DNA of 64,000 bases, taken from NCBI GenBank assembly GCA_963971305.1, contig OZ020305.1, positions 7,783,001 to 7,847,000 of the forward strand, read 5' to 3'. Each line of letters begins with the position of its first letter. Position 1 is the first letter of the stretch. The notes beneath the pieces were generated by a model. That model did not search any database. It was not told the origin of the DNA and saw only the letters and a list, made by a program, of their open reading frames with translations. A program made the translations under genes and the position numbers. Origin of the DNA: Arcuatula senhousia (taxonomy: Eukaryota > Mollusca > Bivalvia > Mytilida > Mytilidae). Below, in pieces: positions 1 through 13,200 of this stretch.

Positions 1-291
1 TTAAAACCATTAAACTTTTTTAAAAAGTTTTTCTGAGGGCTTTAGAATATTACTGTACAACAATAAAGGCTAGTACTTAACTAGGTTAAAGGTGAAATCA
101 ATGCACAGGGATGCATATTTGAAGGGGGAGTTGCATCTGGAACTGGAAATGGAATTTTTTGAACTCATTACATGTATTTTATTTTATTGTATTAAAAAAA
201 ATGCATTAAAGATATTTATTTTATTCATCCAATTCAGTTAGATGCTATTAATTATATTTTTCATCTGTCTTCTTTTTGTTGTTGTTTACAG

Positions 292-3200
292 TCTTTCATC
301 ATCCAGGGAATCTCACAAGTTAGGCATCAGGAGCAGCTCAAGGGAGGTAAGAATTGTAACTGTGTCTTTAATGGCTTGTGTTTGACATGCAAACCCAGGG
401 AACCCCAGGTAGGAAAAAGGTCATTCACTTGGGGCAGAACCAGAACAACCTGGGTAATGAGGTAGCAACATAATATGTAACCCTAGGTTGTTCAGAATGT
501 ACACTTTTATTTGTTTAGAAGATCAATGATCCATAGATAACAGAGGTCATCAGTGTTCAGTTTTATTTTTTAACCTGGGAAAAATAATCTACCCAGGGTG
601 CCGGAGGAAGGAATGTCGAACACATCCTAGATTTAAAAAAGGGGGTATTCCTAAACAAATACAACATAATAAAAATGAGTAAAGATATCAAATAGTTCTT
701 ATGCTTAGTTCATGTACCTTGTCCGCTGAATTGTGTGAAATAAGAGTCAGACATATGACTGCCTATATTGCTAGAGCAGTAGTTATACCCATATATATTG
801 CTAACTAGGAATGTAGGAATTAACACCTTGGTATGTCTACCATATGTGTCTATCTTTATAAACCACTAGATAGAATATCTAATAAAACTATTGACAAAGA
901 ATCTATATGTTGCCACATTTATTATTCAGGGGAGACAATTACCGGTATACAAAATAAATTCTTATGCAGAGTCAAAAATGAAGTGGAAGTTATTTTAATG
1001 AGTTTGCTTTCAGTTCAAGTTTTAGTTGATCTTAAATTGAGAAATAAGACAGCTTATTTTCCGAGGCAGAATTTTTTATTTAATTTGTATGAAAGCGAAT
1101 ACTACTGTGGATTCATTTATTGTCTCGCCTGCGATGCAGAGCGGAACATAGGTGTTACTTTATCGGGGGCGTTAACATTTTGGAAAAGTTTTATGAGCAC
1201 CTCCATATCTCAAGAACTATAGGTCCTGGGTTGATGAAACTTGGTATGCATATGCCCCAGTAGAAGCTTAGCACAGGTGCATCCCCATCTTTTGACCTTG
1301 ACATTGATTTCTGGTTGAGTGACTTTGACAATTTTCAATACATATGATAACAATGGAAAAGTTTTGGAAGCACCTCCATATCTCAAGAACTATAGGTCTA
1401 ATGTTGATGAAACTTTGTATGCATATGTCCCAGGAGTAGCTTACCACAGTTGCATCCCCATCTTTTGACCTTGACACTGATTTTCCGGTTGAGTGACTTT
1501 GACAATTTTCAATACATATAATAGCAATTGAAAAGTTTTGCAAGCACCACCATATCTCAAGAACTATAGGTCCTAGGTTGATGAAACTTGGTATGCATAT
1601 GTCCCAGTAGTAGCTTAGCACAGTTGCATCCCCATCTTATGACCTTGACCTAGAGTTACCGGTTTAGTGACTTTGACAATTTTTAATACATATAATAGCA
1701 ATAAAAAAGTTTTGCGAGCACCTCCATATTTTAAGAACTATAGGTCCTAGGTTGATGAAACTTGGTATGCATATGTCCCAGTAGTAGATAAGCATAGTTA
1801 CATCTCCATCTTTTGACCTTGACCTTGATTTTCTGGTTGAGTGACTTAGATTATTTTTATTGCATATGTTAGCAATGTTTAAGTTCTATAAACATCTTTT
1901 GATCTCAGAAACTGAAAATCCATGTAAATTCAAAATATTGTGGAAGTAAGAAAGAATAATTGTTTCTGATAGTGCCGGTAGGCGGGATATACTTTAGTGT
2001 TAACTCTTGTTTTCATGGGTACCAATTTTCGTGGTTTGATAGAAATTTACAAGTTCATGTATCTTAAATTCATGGTTCTGGAGTCTGCAGTATACAGATC
2101 AATCTTAAATTTCCTTTTCGTGGGGTAACAAATTTTGTGGGTCAATGCCCTTCACAAAAACCACGAAAATTTATACCCCACGAATAACAATGAAACCACA
2201 GTATTATATTTCTGAATGTGTTATGACTTTTTTTACAGATCTTAGAACCTAAGCATGAAGTCTGTGACTGCTGTCCTGTTGTAGTCAGTAAGTAGGGGAA
2301 AACATGTTAATTCATTCATCAAATGATTAACATTTAGTATGAAGATCATTAGTACATGTGTGCCATTAATTACAAGTAGCATTGAAGGATTATTATTACA
2401 TACACAACTTTTACTTACATGTACCAAAGAAAACTTTTCCATTTCTGGATAATGAATGAGATTTGATAATGCCTAGTTACAATTTCATGGTTATTTACTT
2501 TATTTTAAAAAAATATCATAAATTTAAAATGTCAGTTTAGAATCATTGATGGTTTTTAATTACACTGACTATGATCATTTTCTACAACTCAGAAGATTTA
2601 AAACTGTTGCTGATGACTTAGCTGCCATCCTTGGTTAGCTATATTAACTAAACTTTTAGCTGTATTTCATGAAAAGTTAAAAATATTGAACACAAAACAG
2701 CATTTCCCGGAAAGCATAGATTGTCAGGATATTCTAGATAAAGTCCTTTAAGGTATGATTTTAGGTATGACATTATCTGGTACAAGAAGGAACAAATATT
2801 GATCGAAATAAACATTGCTTTGTTGTATGTTTACAAAGACATTTTTTATTCTCTCATTAGTTATCCACAAATAAGAATGATTTATTGAACTAACTTATAT
2901 CTGTTTCACAGGAAACAATCCCACAGTTGATGGAGGTCAAAGAGTTCACTATAATGAGACCAACGGAACTGTTTATAACTACGCCTTCTTTCACTTCGTC
3001 TTCTGTCTAGCAAGTTTATATGTGATGATGCAGCTAACTAATTGGTACACGTAAGTACACTGACATTGTTTTTTATGTGCTCTTTTTATCGAATGAAAAA
3101 TAAATTTTTATGCTATAAGCATTCATTTTTTTTTGGCCTGCTACAAAAGTGGTGAAAGGTGAGGCATAGTGGTGGTATTAACTTTTTGTTAAACTTTTGT

Positions 3201-3517
3201 GGAAAATGAAATACTTTAAAAGTATTTGAAAAAAAATATCTTGTAAACGATTACAGTAAGACTATGATTTACTCTTTTTCAGGCCTGTTGAATCAGATAT
3301 AGACAAGTTCGGCCTTAACTGGCCAGCTGTATGGGTAAAGATAGGTTCTAGCTGGGCATGTGTAATAGTATATCTCTGGGTACTCTTCAACAGACGATGC
3401 TGTCCGTGCTGTCGTGACTTGGCCTTCCCTCGTGATGATCAGGAAGTAGTCGTAGAAGAGGAGGCAGAAAATCTCAATCAAATTGAGGCTGTAACTTCAC
3501 GAGAATCAGTTCTTTGA
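292..3517 (+). CDS. SERINC: SERINC (serine incorporator) family protein, 3' part: last four coding exons
   Basis: Partial gene; the 5' exons lie left of the window. Coding exons are 292-346, 2239-2287, 2912-3050 and 3283-3517 (stop TGA 3515-3517). All junctions have AG/GT borders (donors GTAAG at 347, GTAAGT at 2288 and 3051) and the phases agree (0, 1, 2). The third exon encodes the family's conserved stretch [20 protein letters not shown] followed by LTNWYT; the fourth encodes [20 protein letters not shown], a last membrane helix, a Cys-rich RRCCPCC segment and an acidic tail ([10 protein letters not shown]). Serinc proteins are 10-11-helix membrane proteins of plasma membrane and endosomes, associated with serine-derived lipids and, in vertebrates, with restriction of enveloped virions. 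The acidic loop with CDCC (second exon) just before the last helices varies in the family. The match to the SERINC3/5 type rests on the conserved C-terminal helices only; the exact paralogue is not determined. Confidence 0.92.
385..615. repeat. Decayed inverted-repeat element, family L (copy 1)
   Basis: Inside a SERINC intron. It shares with 7171-7449 and 61801-61970 the terminal blocks AACCCAGGG...CCCAGG and ACCCAGGGTG, plus an internal block (TTCACTTGGGGCAGAACCAG and GTTCAGAATGTACA) seen again at 61855-61905. The ends are imperfect inverses of each other. It is read as an old non-autonomous DNA transposon; superfamily unknown. Confidence 0.5.
1123..1990. repeat. Tandem array, ~174-bp unit, about four copies
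   Basis: The block AAGAACTATAGGTCC recurs at about 1211, 1384, 1558 and 1732, giving periods of 173-174 bp. Each unit runs from a GAGCACCTCCATAT block through CATCCCCATCTTTTGACC to CAATTTTCAATACATAT. The left edge begins TGTCTCGCCTGCGA, nearly the same start as the 170-bp array at 34080, so the two may share a terminal module. It lies in a SERINC intron (between exons ending 346 and starting 2239). Open frames across it are by-products of the repeat. Confidence 0.8.
2003..2203 (-). mobile_element. Palindromic TA-flanked MITE, family M (copy 1)
   Basis: About 200 bp with long inverted ends: TTTTCATGGGTACCAATTTT on the left and the inverse on the right, ending AATGAAACCACAGTA. It is the same family as the better preserved copy at 16555-16772; the left terminus is eroded. 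It sits in a SERINC intron 35 bp before exon 2239-2287, so it supplies part of that intron's 3' end. Confidence 0.75.
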
Positions 3518-5639
3518 TAGCAGTATTAGATATTATTTTAGTTCGTAGTATTTTTAATTTGTTTTGATATTTTTCTTCTGTTACATGTCGAGAACATTGA
3601 TAATACAGACAGAGAAAATTCTTGTCTTTATAAAACTTTTTAAATAAAATATTTTTTATAGTAGTAGTTTCTTTTCTGATGCAAGACTCATTACTATAAG
3701 TATGGGGCATTCAATTTTTAATTATCTTTAGTATTAATGGGTGACTTTTAGATGATTAGTTTTATTAAAAGTGTATTTGTTTATAACATGTCTTTGTTAA
3801 ACTTTGTTATTATTTCACAGACAAAGACACTTTCACAATTTTTTATATAAACTCAATGATTTTTCAATGCAATAATTTTCTTTCATATAGATGTATTCAA
3901 TAAGTATTTCTTATATGAGCATAATATTTTTAAGAGATTTTTATATTGAAACAATTATTGAATTTGTATTCAACTTACAAAAAATAAAAATTGTTACAGC
4001 TTTTTAAAATTGAAACTTAATTTTAAATCAAATATTTTTATTATTATTTTTTTTTAAATTTATTCTGATTTTATTTGTTTATTTGCTTGGACCTTTTAGT
4101 TGAAAACCGTTCAAACAATTCAAATTATTTCCAACTTTTATCACTGGATATTTTTTTTTTTCTAAATTAAACAAGAAGTAATGATTTAAATTTTTGATCA
4201 GTTTTATGTTTTTTTTCATTTCATAAAGCATCTTTTTTTTATATATAAATATTCATCTGTTTTATTTTGATGTTCTAACTGACCCAATTAGGTTGCATTC
4301 CTTTGATTTTATTATATTTTACATTTTATGGATTATGTTGTAAAATAAGATTTTGTATCCTGCATATAATGCTTAATCATCAATCATATTTTATAAGTTA
4401 GTAGTTATGTATCTTTATTTCATGGTTGGTTGTCATTTATATAATTGCTCACTTTGTTGCTGTTAGATTGTTTTGATTTGTTAGATTATTTGTATATTTT
4501 TATTGTTATATTTTCCCTACTTTTACTTATAAGAGCCTAGCATCAAAGATGTGAAGCCCTAAACATCACACTTTGTCTCTCTGTTTGTCCATCGGTCCAC
4601 AATATTTTGTGAACACTAAAGATTTTTAAAAATACTATAAAAGGTACAGATCTGAATTTTTATGCAGTGGTTATGTGCCATTTGAGGAATCATAAAATGA
4701 AGTTTCATTAAAATCTGTTCAATATATTTGGTTTGGGAAAATCTAGGATTATTTGCTGAATGGACCCATCATGACTTGATGGGTATGCTAGTTTTTCATG
4801 TAATAACATATTAGGTAAATGAATTTTGTACATATGTTAATTGTAAAAGTTAATTTCATAGTTACATATTTTAATGGTTTATGGTCACTCAATGGAAGGG
4901 TAAATAAGAGGTTTTGATATGATTTAGACCAAGCTTTTTAGATGTAGTTTTTCTAAAATAATTTGTAATATTTAAAAAAGCAAATTGATTTTTTGGTGAT
5001 AACAAGTTCAGTAATAGTTTGTGAGAATATATCAATGGTTTATATATTTTTTTCCATTTTGATTCTTTTTTGCGAGCTATGTTGAATGATAGATAGAAAT
5101 TAAATGTAAAATGAGAACAAAAAATGAATTTTGTTACATGATTGGACAGTCTCCAATTTAAGCTTTATTCTAACATTATGAGTGAACTTTTCAAAATTAA
5201 GGGTTCACACTTAAAATAACCTTTGCCCCTGATATAAGGTTTTAAGATTTAAGAGGATATCCTGAAATTGAATAGCACATGTATTGTATTCTATTTGTAC
5301 ATAGTTTGTTTAGAGAGATTATAAATATGTCTCAGAGTAGCTAGTCATCCTTTTCTGTATATTATAAATTTTAGAAATCTTGCCATTTTAGAAATAAATC
5401 CTATATTTCTATAGATTCCATGACATGTACCATTACAGGTAATATGTAAAACTTTAAAAATTACTCATTCTTATATTAGTTAGACTTGTGCTCAGTTTTA
5501 AGTGAAAAGACTTTTATGAAATAGACATTGAATTAAAGAGATCAGAAGGGGTATGATATAGAATACTTTAATATTGTAAAGATGATGTTATTATGTGCAA
5601 TATGAAGGGTGCTATTCATGTTCTAGACCTAGTCTTTAA
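3518..5639 (+). other. SERINC 3' UTR and AT-rich downstream flank
   Basis: No coding gene is seen. The sequence is very AT-rich with many T and A runs. A canonical polyadenylation hexamer AATAAA lies at 3643-3648, about 126 nt after the SERINC stop. Around 4530-4800 there is a decayed dispersed repeat ending in a small hairpin (GACCCATCATGACTTGATGGGT region at about 4764-4786), similar in build to the other hairpin-ended elements of this window. Confidence 0.5.
3643..3648 (+). promoter_or_regulatory. Polyadenylation signal AATAAA, SERINC
   Basis: Exact AATAAA hexamer 126 nt downstream of the SERINC stop codon, in an AT-rich context. It is the first canonical signal after the stop; later AATAAA-like sites exist, so alternative 3' ends are possible. 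Confidence 0.5.
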
Positions 5640-5813
5640 CAGATCTGGCCTGGGCACTACAAAACATGAAAAATTACTTAAGTCTGAGAATATTCTCAAC
5701 TCATTGTGACGTCATCAAATTAGAAAGTTTTGATTGGAGTCACCATGGAAAGTAATAATATTCTCAGACTTAAGTATTTTTTAATTTTTGTGGCGCCCAG
5801 GCCTGATCTGATC
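5640..5813. mobile_element. Palindromic MITE, about 174 bp
   Basis: The ends are inverse copies for about 50 bp: left GGCCTGGGCACTACAAAACA then ACTTAAGTCTGAGAATATT; right AATATTCTCAGACTTAAGTA then GTGGCGCCCAGGCC. The short centre holds TGACGTCATCA. No coding capacity. A target duplication could not be fixed: AGATCT on the left and TGATCT on the right are similar but not identical. Only one copy was seen in this window. Confidence 0.75.
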
Positions 5814-5943
5814 CTAAATTTAGTTCCAGTAAATGAAACTCTATGTATAAATAATATATTGCTTTAAAGAGAAAAATAAGATATTTTAGACTCTCATATG
5901 ATGCTGCTCAGCTGTTACAGAAAAGTTTGGTACATGTTTAGAT

Positions 5944-7098
5944 TACTGTGGTTTCATTATTATTTGTGGGGTATAAATTTTCATGGTTTTCATGGGTGGG
6001 AGCTGATCCATGAAATTGGGTTCTCAACAAAAAGGAAATTGAACATTGCTTTGCATATTGCAAACTTCATAACCACAAATTTAATATCCCACAAACTGGC
6101 AGTTTTTCAGCAATCCAAGAAAATTGATACCAACAATAACAAGAGGCTCCCAGGAGCCTGAATCGCTCACCTGACATATGTGCCTGAAGTAAAGGTTATT
6201 AGGCAAAATCTTTTTGACGTTGAAAGGGTCATAAGATTAATAAGGGGGTCATCTGACAATATGGTGGATCTTAAGGTGCTGATCACTTTTGTTCTCAATC
6301 AAAATCTAAAAATCTGGCACCCTTTTTGAGTTATTTTCGAAAAAATGCAGTTTAACCTAATGTTCTATTTTTAGCCACAGCGGCCATGTTTTACGACAAA
6401 TCAAAAATCCCCACATCAGTTCTATACACCTAATGCTAATAAACAACACTACCAAGTTTGGTTCCATTTGGACTTAAAGTGTCAGAGGAGTTAACGTTTT
6501 CAATATAATGAGGAAATGCTTTTAAAATGCTCAATTTTGACGTTCTAAGGGCAATAACTCCTCAAAGGAAAGGTCCTACAACGTTGACCCTATTATGTAT
6601 TTTGTAGATCTTGATGCGCTTAACAATATGCAATTTAAATTTCTCAAATATCTTGTATAGTTTTCAAGATATTGAGCTGAACAGGTGTAAAATTTGCAAA
6701 AAATCCACAAAAAGGGCAATAACTCCTACATGGGTTGTTGGATTTTCTTCAAAATTTCAGGGTAGGTAGATCTTGAGGTGCTGATCACTTTTACCCTATG
6801 CCAGAATTTTGATATCTGTAGCCGTTTTTGAGTTATTTGCAAAAAACTGCATTTTACCCCTATGTTCTATTTTTAGCCATGGCGGCCATGTTTTTCGACG
6901 AATCAAAAATACCCACATCAGTTCTGTGGGGGATACCCTAAAGTACCACCAGACCAAATTTGGTTTGAATCTGAAGCCGTTTCAGAGGAGAAGAAGTTTG
7001 AAGAAAAGTTAACGACGACGGACGACGACGACGGACGCCAAGTGATGGCAATAGCTCACATGGCCTTTGGCCAGGTGAGCTAATAAATGAATCAACAG
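5944..7098 (+). mobile_element. Family M MITE (copy 2), split by a Helentron-like insertion
   Basis: The left part (5944-6140) starts TACTGTGGTTTCATTATTAT and continues like the intact copy at 16555, but stops at CAACAATAAC. The missing right terminus (AATAAATGAATCAACAG) is found at 7083-7098, directly after the element at 6141-7082. The two pieces together make one MITE, so the 6141-7082 element inserted into it later. Confidence 0.75.
6141..7082 (+). mobile_element. Helentron-like non-autonomous element (HINE type), single unit
   Basis: Starts AAGAGGCTCCCAGGAGCCTG followed by GCTCACCTGA, and ends with an ACGG/ACG-rich microsatellite (about 7011-7037) and a terminal hairpin AGCTCACATGGCC-TTT-GGCCAGGTGAGCT. 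The same start and end modules occur at 24664-26055. An internal block (TATGTTCTATTTTTAGCCA then GCGGCCATGTTT) is duplicated at about 6360 and 6865. Unit plus microsatellite plus 3' hairpin is the build of bivalve pearl/HINE elements. No protein is encoded. Confidence 0.7.
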
Positions 7099-7170
7099 CA
7101 CTTGAACAAGTACTGTTCAGTTTTCTCTAATTTTCACCATATTTAAGTTTCTGTTTTACTGTACACAAAG

Positions 7171-7449
7171 CGTGCGTTCGGAATTTAAACCTAGGGTTAC
7201 CTAGGTTAATAAAATGTGGTTCAATTGGGGACGAACTAGATACACCTCGGGTTAAGTATTTGTAACGAAAAAATAGAGAAAATTTTAACCCGAGAGTTCG
7301 AAACGAAATAATCCTTAGTATTATTTACCCAGGGTGAGTTCATAGTTAAAGTGTCATATGTGAACAGAGCTCACCCGAGTTCTATTTAATTTCTCAGCAC
7401 AAAATTTTTTTTTACCTAGGGTACCCTAGGTTTTAATTCCGAACGCACG
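7171..7449. mobile_element. Inverted-repeat DNA element, family L (copy 2, best preserved)
   Basis: Left end CGTGCGTTCGGAATTTAAAC then CTAGGGTTACCTAGG; right end CCTAGGGTACCCTAGG then AATTCCGAACGCACG. The arms are inverse copies for about 33 bp. 279 bp long, no coding capacity. Flanks are similar (ACAAAG / CAAAAT) but give no certain target duplication. Confidence 0.75.
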
Positions 7450-10219
7450 CAAAATTATTTTTCTGGTTAAAAAGTTTTCAGATATACCTCAATGACCACT
7501 TTTACTGGAGATAATGTTGGCTATTTTAAGATTTTACATTTGCAACTTACAGTGCTTTATAACATGTTGCTTATTCTTTTAATATGCATTGTCATTCAAT
7601 AAAAATTTAATTCTCATATATGAGCTATTTATTAAAACTGAATATACATATTTTAACTTATTGTGTAGCTTTTAGAACTTTAAATTAATCTATGCATGAA
7701 AGGGCTGTTTAAAGAAATAAATGTCTTGCTGATACAGAAAAACGTATGCAATTTGGGAAGCATACAGAAGTTCTTTATTTATTGGCCTCTACTAGTGTCA
7801 AGAGTTTGTTGAAAAGTTGCAAGCATAATTTTGAAACATTGGATTTCCATGACAATAGAGGTCTAAAAGTAGACAAACCATAAAACTTGATTCCCACCAA
7901 ACAAGATATTTTTGATATTATATTGCAGAATCTTAAGGAAGCAGCTCAAAAACATTTTGTTCAAAAGCAGCTGTAAACCTTTCTGATTTTCAAGACATTT
8001 CTTTTTTTTTTAAAAGTAGCCCTTATAATAATATAATCAAAACTTGTTAGCCAGTTGTTGTTTTGTGATCAGTATAACCATTATGTGCATGATTATCGTA
8101 TATTAGATATATTAAGGGTATGTTAATTTATAATGTTGAGATCTTTATTTTTGATCTTTATACTTAGTAAATGTAGTGCCTTAACTATCTATTCAGGTTG
8201 TATCCATTCTGGTTGGCCAATAGATCCAGTTATATCAATCTTAATTTTTCCATGCCATGTTTAACAACAGGGTTACATATTTGATAACTATAGCAAAATA
8301 CATTGTCTGTACATTTTACTATCATTTAATTAAAATCAAATTTGTTTTTCCCGTTGCAAAATTTGAAACAATTTCCCCTGTGAACAGATTTTTAAAAGCA
8401 TGTTTTTGGAATTCTTTGGTGCCACATCAATTATCATTTGACATCTTTGTTAATTTACAATCATCATGGCAACATCAGTGACTTGTTTATCAATCAAGAT
8501 TGACTGGACCTATCATGCTAATCAGTTCAATTTTCCATTTTGGTAAATATCATATAATTGTCACAATTTGAGGGATTGTAGTTTCAATTTGCCATACATA
8601 CATATATTGTACTAAATATTGTAAATATACTTATTTTCGTGAAGTAGTTTTGCAGTCAGGAATTTTTTACAAAATTTAATACCCAGGTAAAGAAATATGT
8701 ATACAATATTATAGATTATTGCATATTGAACAGAAAACATTAAATAAAGTACCTGTAAACTTAGTTGAAATTGTATAATCTTGTGAAACAAAGTAACACA
8801 AAAATAAGTATGTTTACTGTAGCTGAACCATAATGGTGGTCTTTATGTAGTTTTCAAGATCTTTTACATTTACTTTATAAACTTGTATATTACCACCTTC
8901 ATGTGTATATTTTTATTATATTTTGATATTTCAATTTGTTTAATTATTAAAGTTATTAGATTTGATTTGTTTGTTTGTTTTTTTTTAAATCATACAAGAT
9001 TCACAAAAATTAAATTTTGTTTTTGCGAGCAAAAAGTTCGGTAATTTTGTTATAACCTTTATTCCCTACCAAAAAATATATTAAGTTCAAAGAACCATAA
9101 TTTCTACAAAAATTTGAGGATCATAATTTCCTAGTAATATTCACAGCTTCATATGGTATGCAAGTTACATAACAAGTTTCATCAAATTTGGCCAAGTCTA
9201 GAAGATTAGATGAACAGACGACATGACATAAACAATATGTTTCCCACCAAAGTGTGGTGGAGGAGGGAGAATATAATAAGTTTTAAACAAGCAAATCACA
9301 ATCAAAATAAAATATGATCCATTTAGCAGTTGGTAAATATGTAGGATTTTTTTTTATAAAAAAACAAACTGGTGTGGTGAACTTTGGCTGAATAATGTTT
9401 TTCATTGCAGATTTTTAACAGATGGATGTTGTGTCATGTACACTAATTCTACATTTTGTAATTATTAAATGCTAACAAACCAATGCAGTTAATCATCAAC
9501 TTAAAAATAATTCTTGATATACCATGAGGATAGATAACATTTTATTGTAAAAAAAGAATACAAAAATACAAGGGATTTATAAACGAATTTCTACATCAAT
9601 GTATAAAATAAGCACTTTTATTTCAAGGCATATTCAGTGATCTGTTGATATTTCGTTTAATTGTGTTCAATTCCATATTAAAGTAATTAATTCACATTAT
9701 TTAGTTATAGAAAAAAATCGTTTTCAACTGTTTTGATATTCAAATGATCAATACACTTAACAAGAATATTTTCTTTAATAGGTTTCCTGTAATAAGTTCC
9801 ATGTACAAAGATCACTTTTCTGGGTAAATCTTGTTAATATAACTATACACCATCATTGCACATCTTATTGTGGTTAATATATTGCATAGATTAAAACATG
9901 AAAACAATATACATCATGTACTGACCACAGAAATTGCTTGGAAATTTAATATAGTAAGTCCTAAATCAAAAATACATTGAGGTTTCTTTTAATACAAAAA
10001 AACTGATTAATAATATCTATACAAAAACTCTTCAACATCTCACCAAAAATGTTCTTCAAATATGCACCTACATGTATTTTTAAACAATCGTAACCAAGAA
10101 TTCAAATAAAAAATAAAAAAATGTTTAAAGTGAGTATTAATGCAGATTGATTGAGTAAATAGGAAAATTAAAATCAGAGCATTTACAGTAACTAACAATT
10201 TTCACTGTCAGTTCAAATT
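7450..10219. other. Intergenic region between SERINC and DUOX 3' ends
   Basis: The two genes converge here. No gene is supported. AT-rich sequence with homopolymer runs and one hairpin-type repeat end at 9205-9275 (TATGTTTCCCACCA ... TGGTGGAGGAGGG). Inverse AATAAA hexamers at 9541-9546 and 9617-9622 are candidate polyadenylation signals for DUOX, 600-680 nt beyond its stop. Confidence 0.45.
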
Positions 10220-13200
10220 TTAGAAGTTTTCAAAATGATGTTTGAAAATGGCGCCATCTACTTTGTTCATGTCTGAGCATGCTCTGTCCAGACTGTTGGT
10301 CAGTGGAGGAGGGCCACAGCTGAAGACTCCAAATACATTTACCTGGAAAATAAAAAAAAATATTGAAAACTTTATGATGATACATTAATACAGATCTTAC
10401 AGCAAAGTCCAGAATAAACTAGAAAAACTGTGAGCCGCAGCTCACAAATAAATACCCCCCACCCCCCCCAAAAAATTAATCAGATAAAATTTTAAAATAG
10501 GAGATGCACATCTACATTATGTCACAAAGATTGTGTGTAAGTTTCATGAAAATCCATCAAGGGGTTTAGGAGGAGTTGCGGATAAGAGATGGGCACCCCC
10601 ATGTAGTCAAATGGCTGAGTCCATGTATTGCTATGGGAACCCCCAAAATCATTCTGATCAAACTTTGAAATAGTAGGTGCACATCTATATTATGTTACAA
10701 AGATTGTGTAAAAGTTTCATGACAATCCATCAAGGGGTTAAGGACAAGTTGTGGATAAGAGAAGGGTAACCCCATGTAGTCGAATGGCTAAGTCCATGTT
10801 TTGCTATGGGAAACCCATAAAATCATTCTGATCAAAATTTAAAATAGTAGGTGCACATCTACATTATGTCACAAAGATTGTGTGTAAGTTTCATGAAAAT
10901 CTATCAAGGGGTTTAGGAGGAGTTGTGGATAAGAGATGGGTACCCCCATGTAGCCGAATGGGTAAGTCCATGTTTTGCTATGGGAAACCCCAAAAATCAT
11001 TCTGATCAAATTTTAAAATAGTAGTTGCACATCTACATTATGTCAAAAAGATTGTGTGTAAGTTTCATGAAAATCCACCAAGGGGTTTAGGATGAGTTGC
11101 GGATAAGAGATGGGTACCCCCATGTAGCCAAATGGCTAAGTCCATGTTTTGCTATGGGAAACCCCAAAAATCATTCTGATCAAATTTTAAAATAGTAGGT
11201 GCACATCTACATTATGTCACAAAGATTGTGTGTAAGTTTCATGAAAATCCATCAAGGGGTTTAGGAGGAGTTGCGGATAAGAGATGGGTGCCCCCATGTA
11301 GTTGAATGGCTAAGTCCATGTTTTGCTATTGGAAACCCCAAAAATCATTCTGATCAAATTTTAAAATAGTAGGTGCACATCTACATTATGTCACAAAGAT
11401 TGTGTGTAAGTTTCATGAAAATCCACCAAGGGGTTTAGGAGAAGTTGCGGATAAGAGATGGGTACCCTGAAGTGTAACGGAAGGAGGGACGGACGGACGG
11501 ACGGACGGACACCCCTATCACTATATACCCCCCAATTTTGGAGTGGGGGGTATAAACACTTTAGACTGAGAAATATGTTCAGTTTAGACATGAATACTAA
11601 GCTCACAAAAGGATACCCCAGCTTCATACTGAACTTCTTAAAGATTCTATTATCTTTCCTTAATGATATCTGGCAGCAGTGCAAATCTTCATATGATATA
11701 CATCATTCATAAATATGTAGTTCCATCAAAATCTATTTACATAATTAGGAGGCATTGTGCTTACATAATATGTGGACAGACAGACAGACAGACTTGGTGA
11801 TAAAAAAAGTTATCATAGACATGTATAACTTCAACACAAAAGTACAAATCTTTTAAAAAATTGTCTACCTGGCACAAAATATTTTTTTTCTTTTGTCTAG
11901 TCTCTTATTGCAAAGAATATTGGATAGACAATAAGCTGAAAACCTATAATGAGCAGGAAGAATCTGAAGCAAAAACAGTCAAAAAGTGAAAGGCTGTATT
12001 TGATGTTGTCACATGTATTCCAGGCACAATCCTGTTTCTTGTTGTCACTCTGGGAACAAGAGGTATCTATAACACTTGATTGATTCATTGTTTGAATTTT
12101 TTTCTTAGATCCAAATAGACCAGTTTTGAATTTGAGTCCCATCTTTAAGACAAGTTGTGTTGAAAGATTGTTGAAGTGCATCTCACTGCATGCATGGTTC
12201 AATGAAATACTCCAAACAGCCATTACAGTGATGACAACACTGCTTAGGAACTGTACGTTCAAAAATATATTGAGGTAAGATATGTTTTCTGTTGAAGGTA
12301 GCATATCGGAAACCATCGTCATGAAGACAACAAAAGTCAGTAGCATTGTGATCGCTAATGAGCCTCGCTCACCAGATGACACTGGTATGCAGAATACCAA
12401 AAGGTTAACAAAGCCGAGAAATACAACTGGTGTTACTAAATTTAGCATCAAGAATCGTGAATTCCTTTGAAATGTGAGAGTAATGTGCATCAATGAGTTT
12501 CTTGATATCTCATGCGTCTCAATATAGGTGTCTGTAATTGTCCATTCAGAATTCGGTTGAAGGTACTCCAAGTTTGCTGTCGATAGTGATGCTTGCAGTA
12601 TGACGTCATTTGTCAAAAAAGTACCAGATTGTAAATATATAGGACAACTATGTTCATCAAAAGGGAAATATGTCACATCAGACGTACAGGTAAAGTCGTA
12701 AACACCCTTGACCACAAGTAGAACATCACCATCATGAGAATAATGCACGTAAGTTGTAAACATATCTATGTCATTTTCAAATGTGTATATTGATATTTTA
12801 GTTGCTATGTTTCTTATAAGTATGGGTGGAATCCATGAGTATCTTATAGGAATGGCTGTATGGGCTACATTTCCATAATCTGACCGATTCCACTGCCTCA
12901 TGTCATCTGTCCATCGCATAACAAATGATAAAACAAGAGTCATAACTCCAGAAACCTCATCATAGTTTTGTAACGATGAGAGGTAGGGGTGTATATCCAC
13001 ATTTACAGGGTGTGACTGATTGAGTCGTGGTTTAACAGATGTAGCAATATTTTTTAGTGTGTCTTGTAACTTAGCTTGATCTCCAAAGGAGGAGGAACAT
13101 GAAACTCCAATCATCCATATTGCAATAATTCCACATGTTAACACGAAACTATACATATCATGAAACATTGTTATTGCTTTTCCAATAAGTCTTTTGGAAG

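Noticed and set aside
833..1222. 129-residue open frame
   Set aside because: No recognisable domain or splice context; it lies in a SERINC intron and its 3' end overlaps the 174-bp array.
1268..1621. 117-residue open frame on the minus strand
   Set aside because: It is an internal translation of the tandem array: the peptide itself repeats with the 174-bp period.
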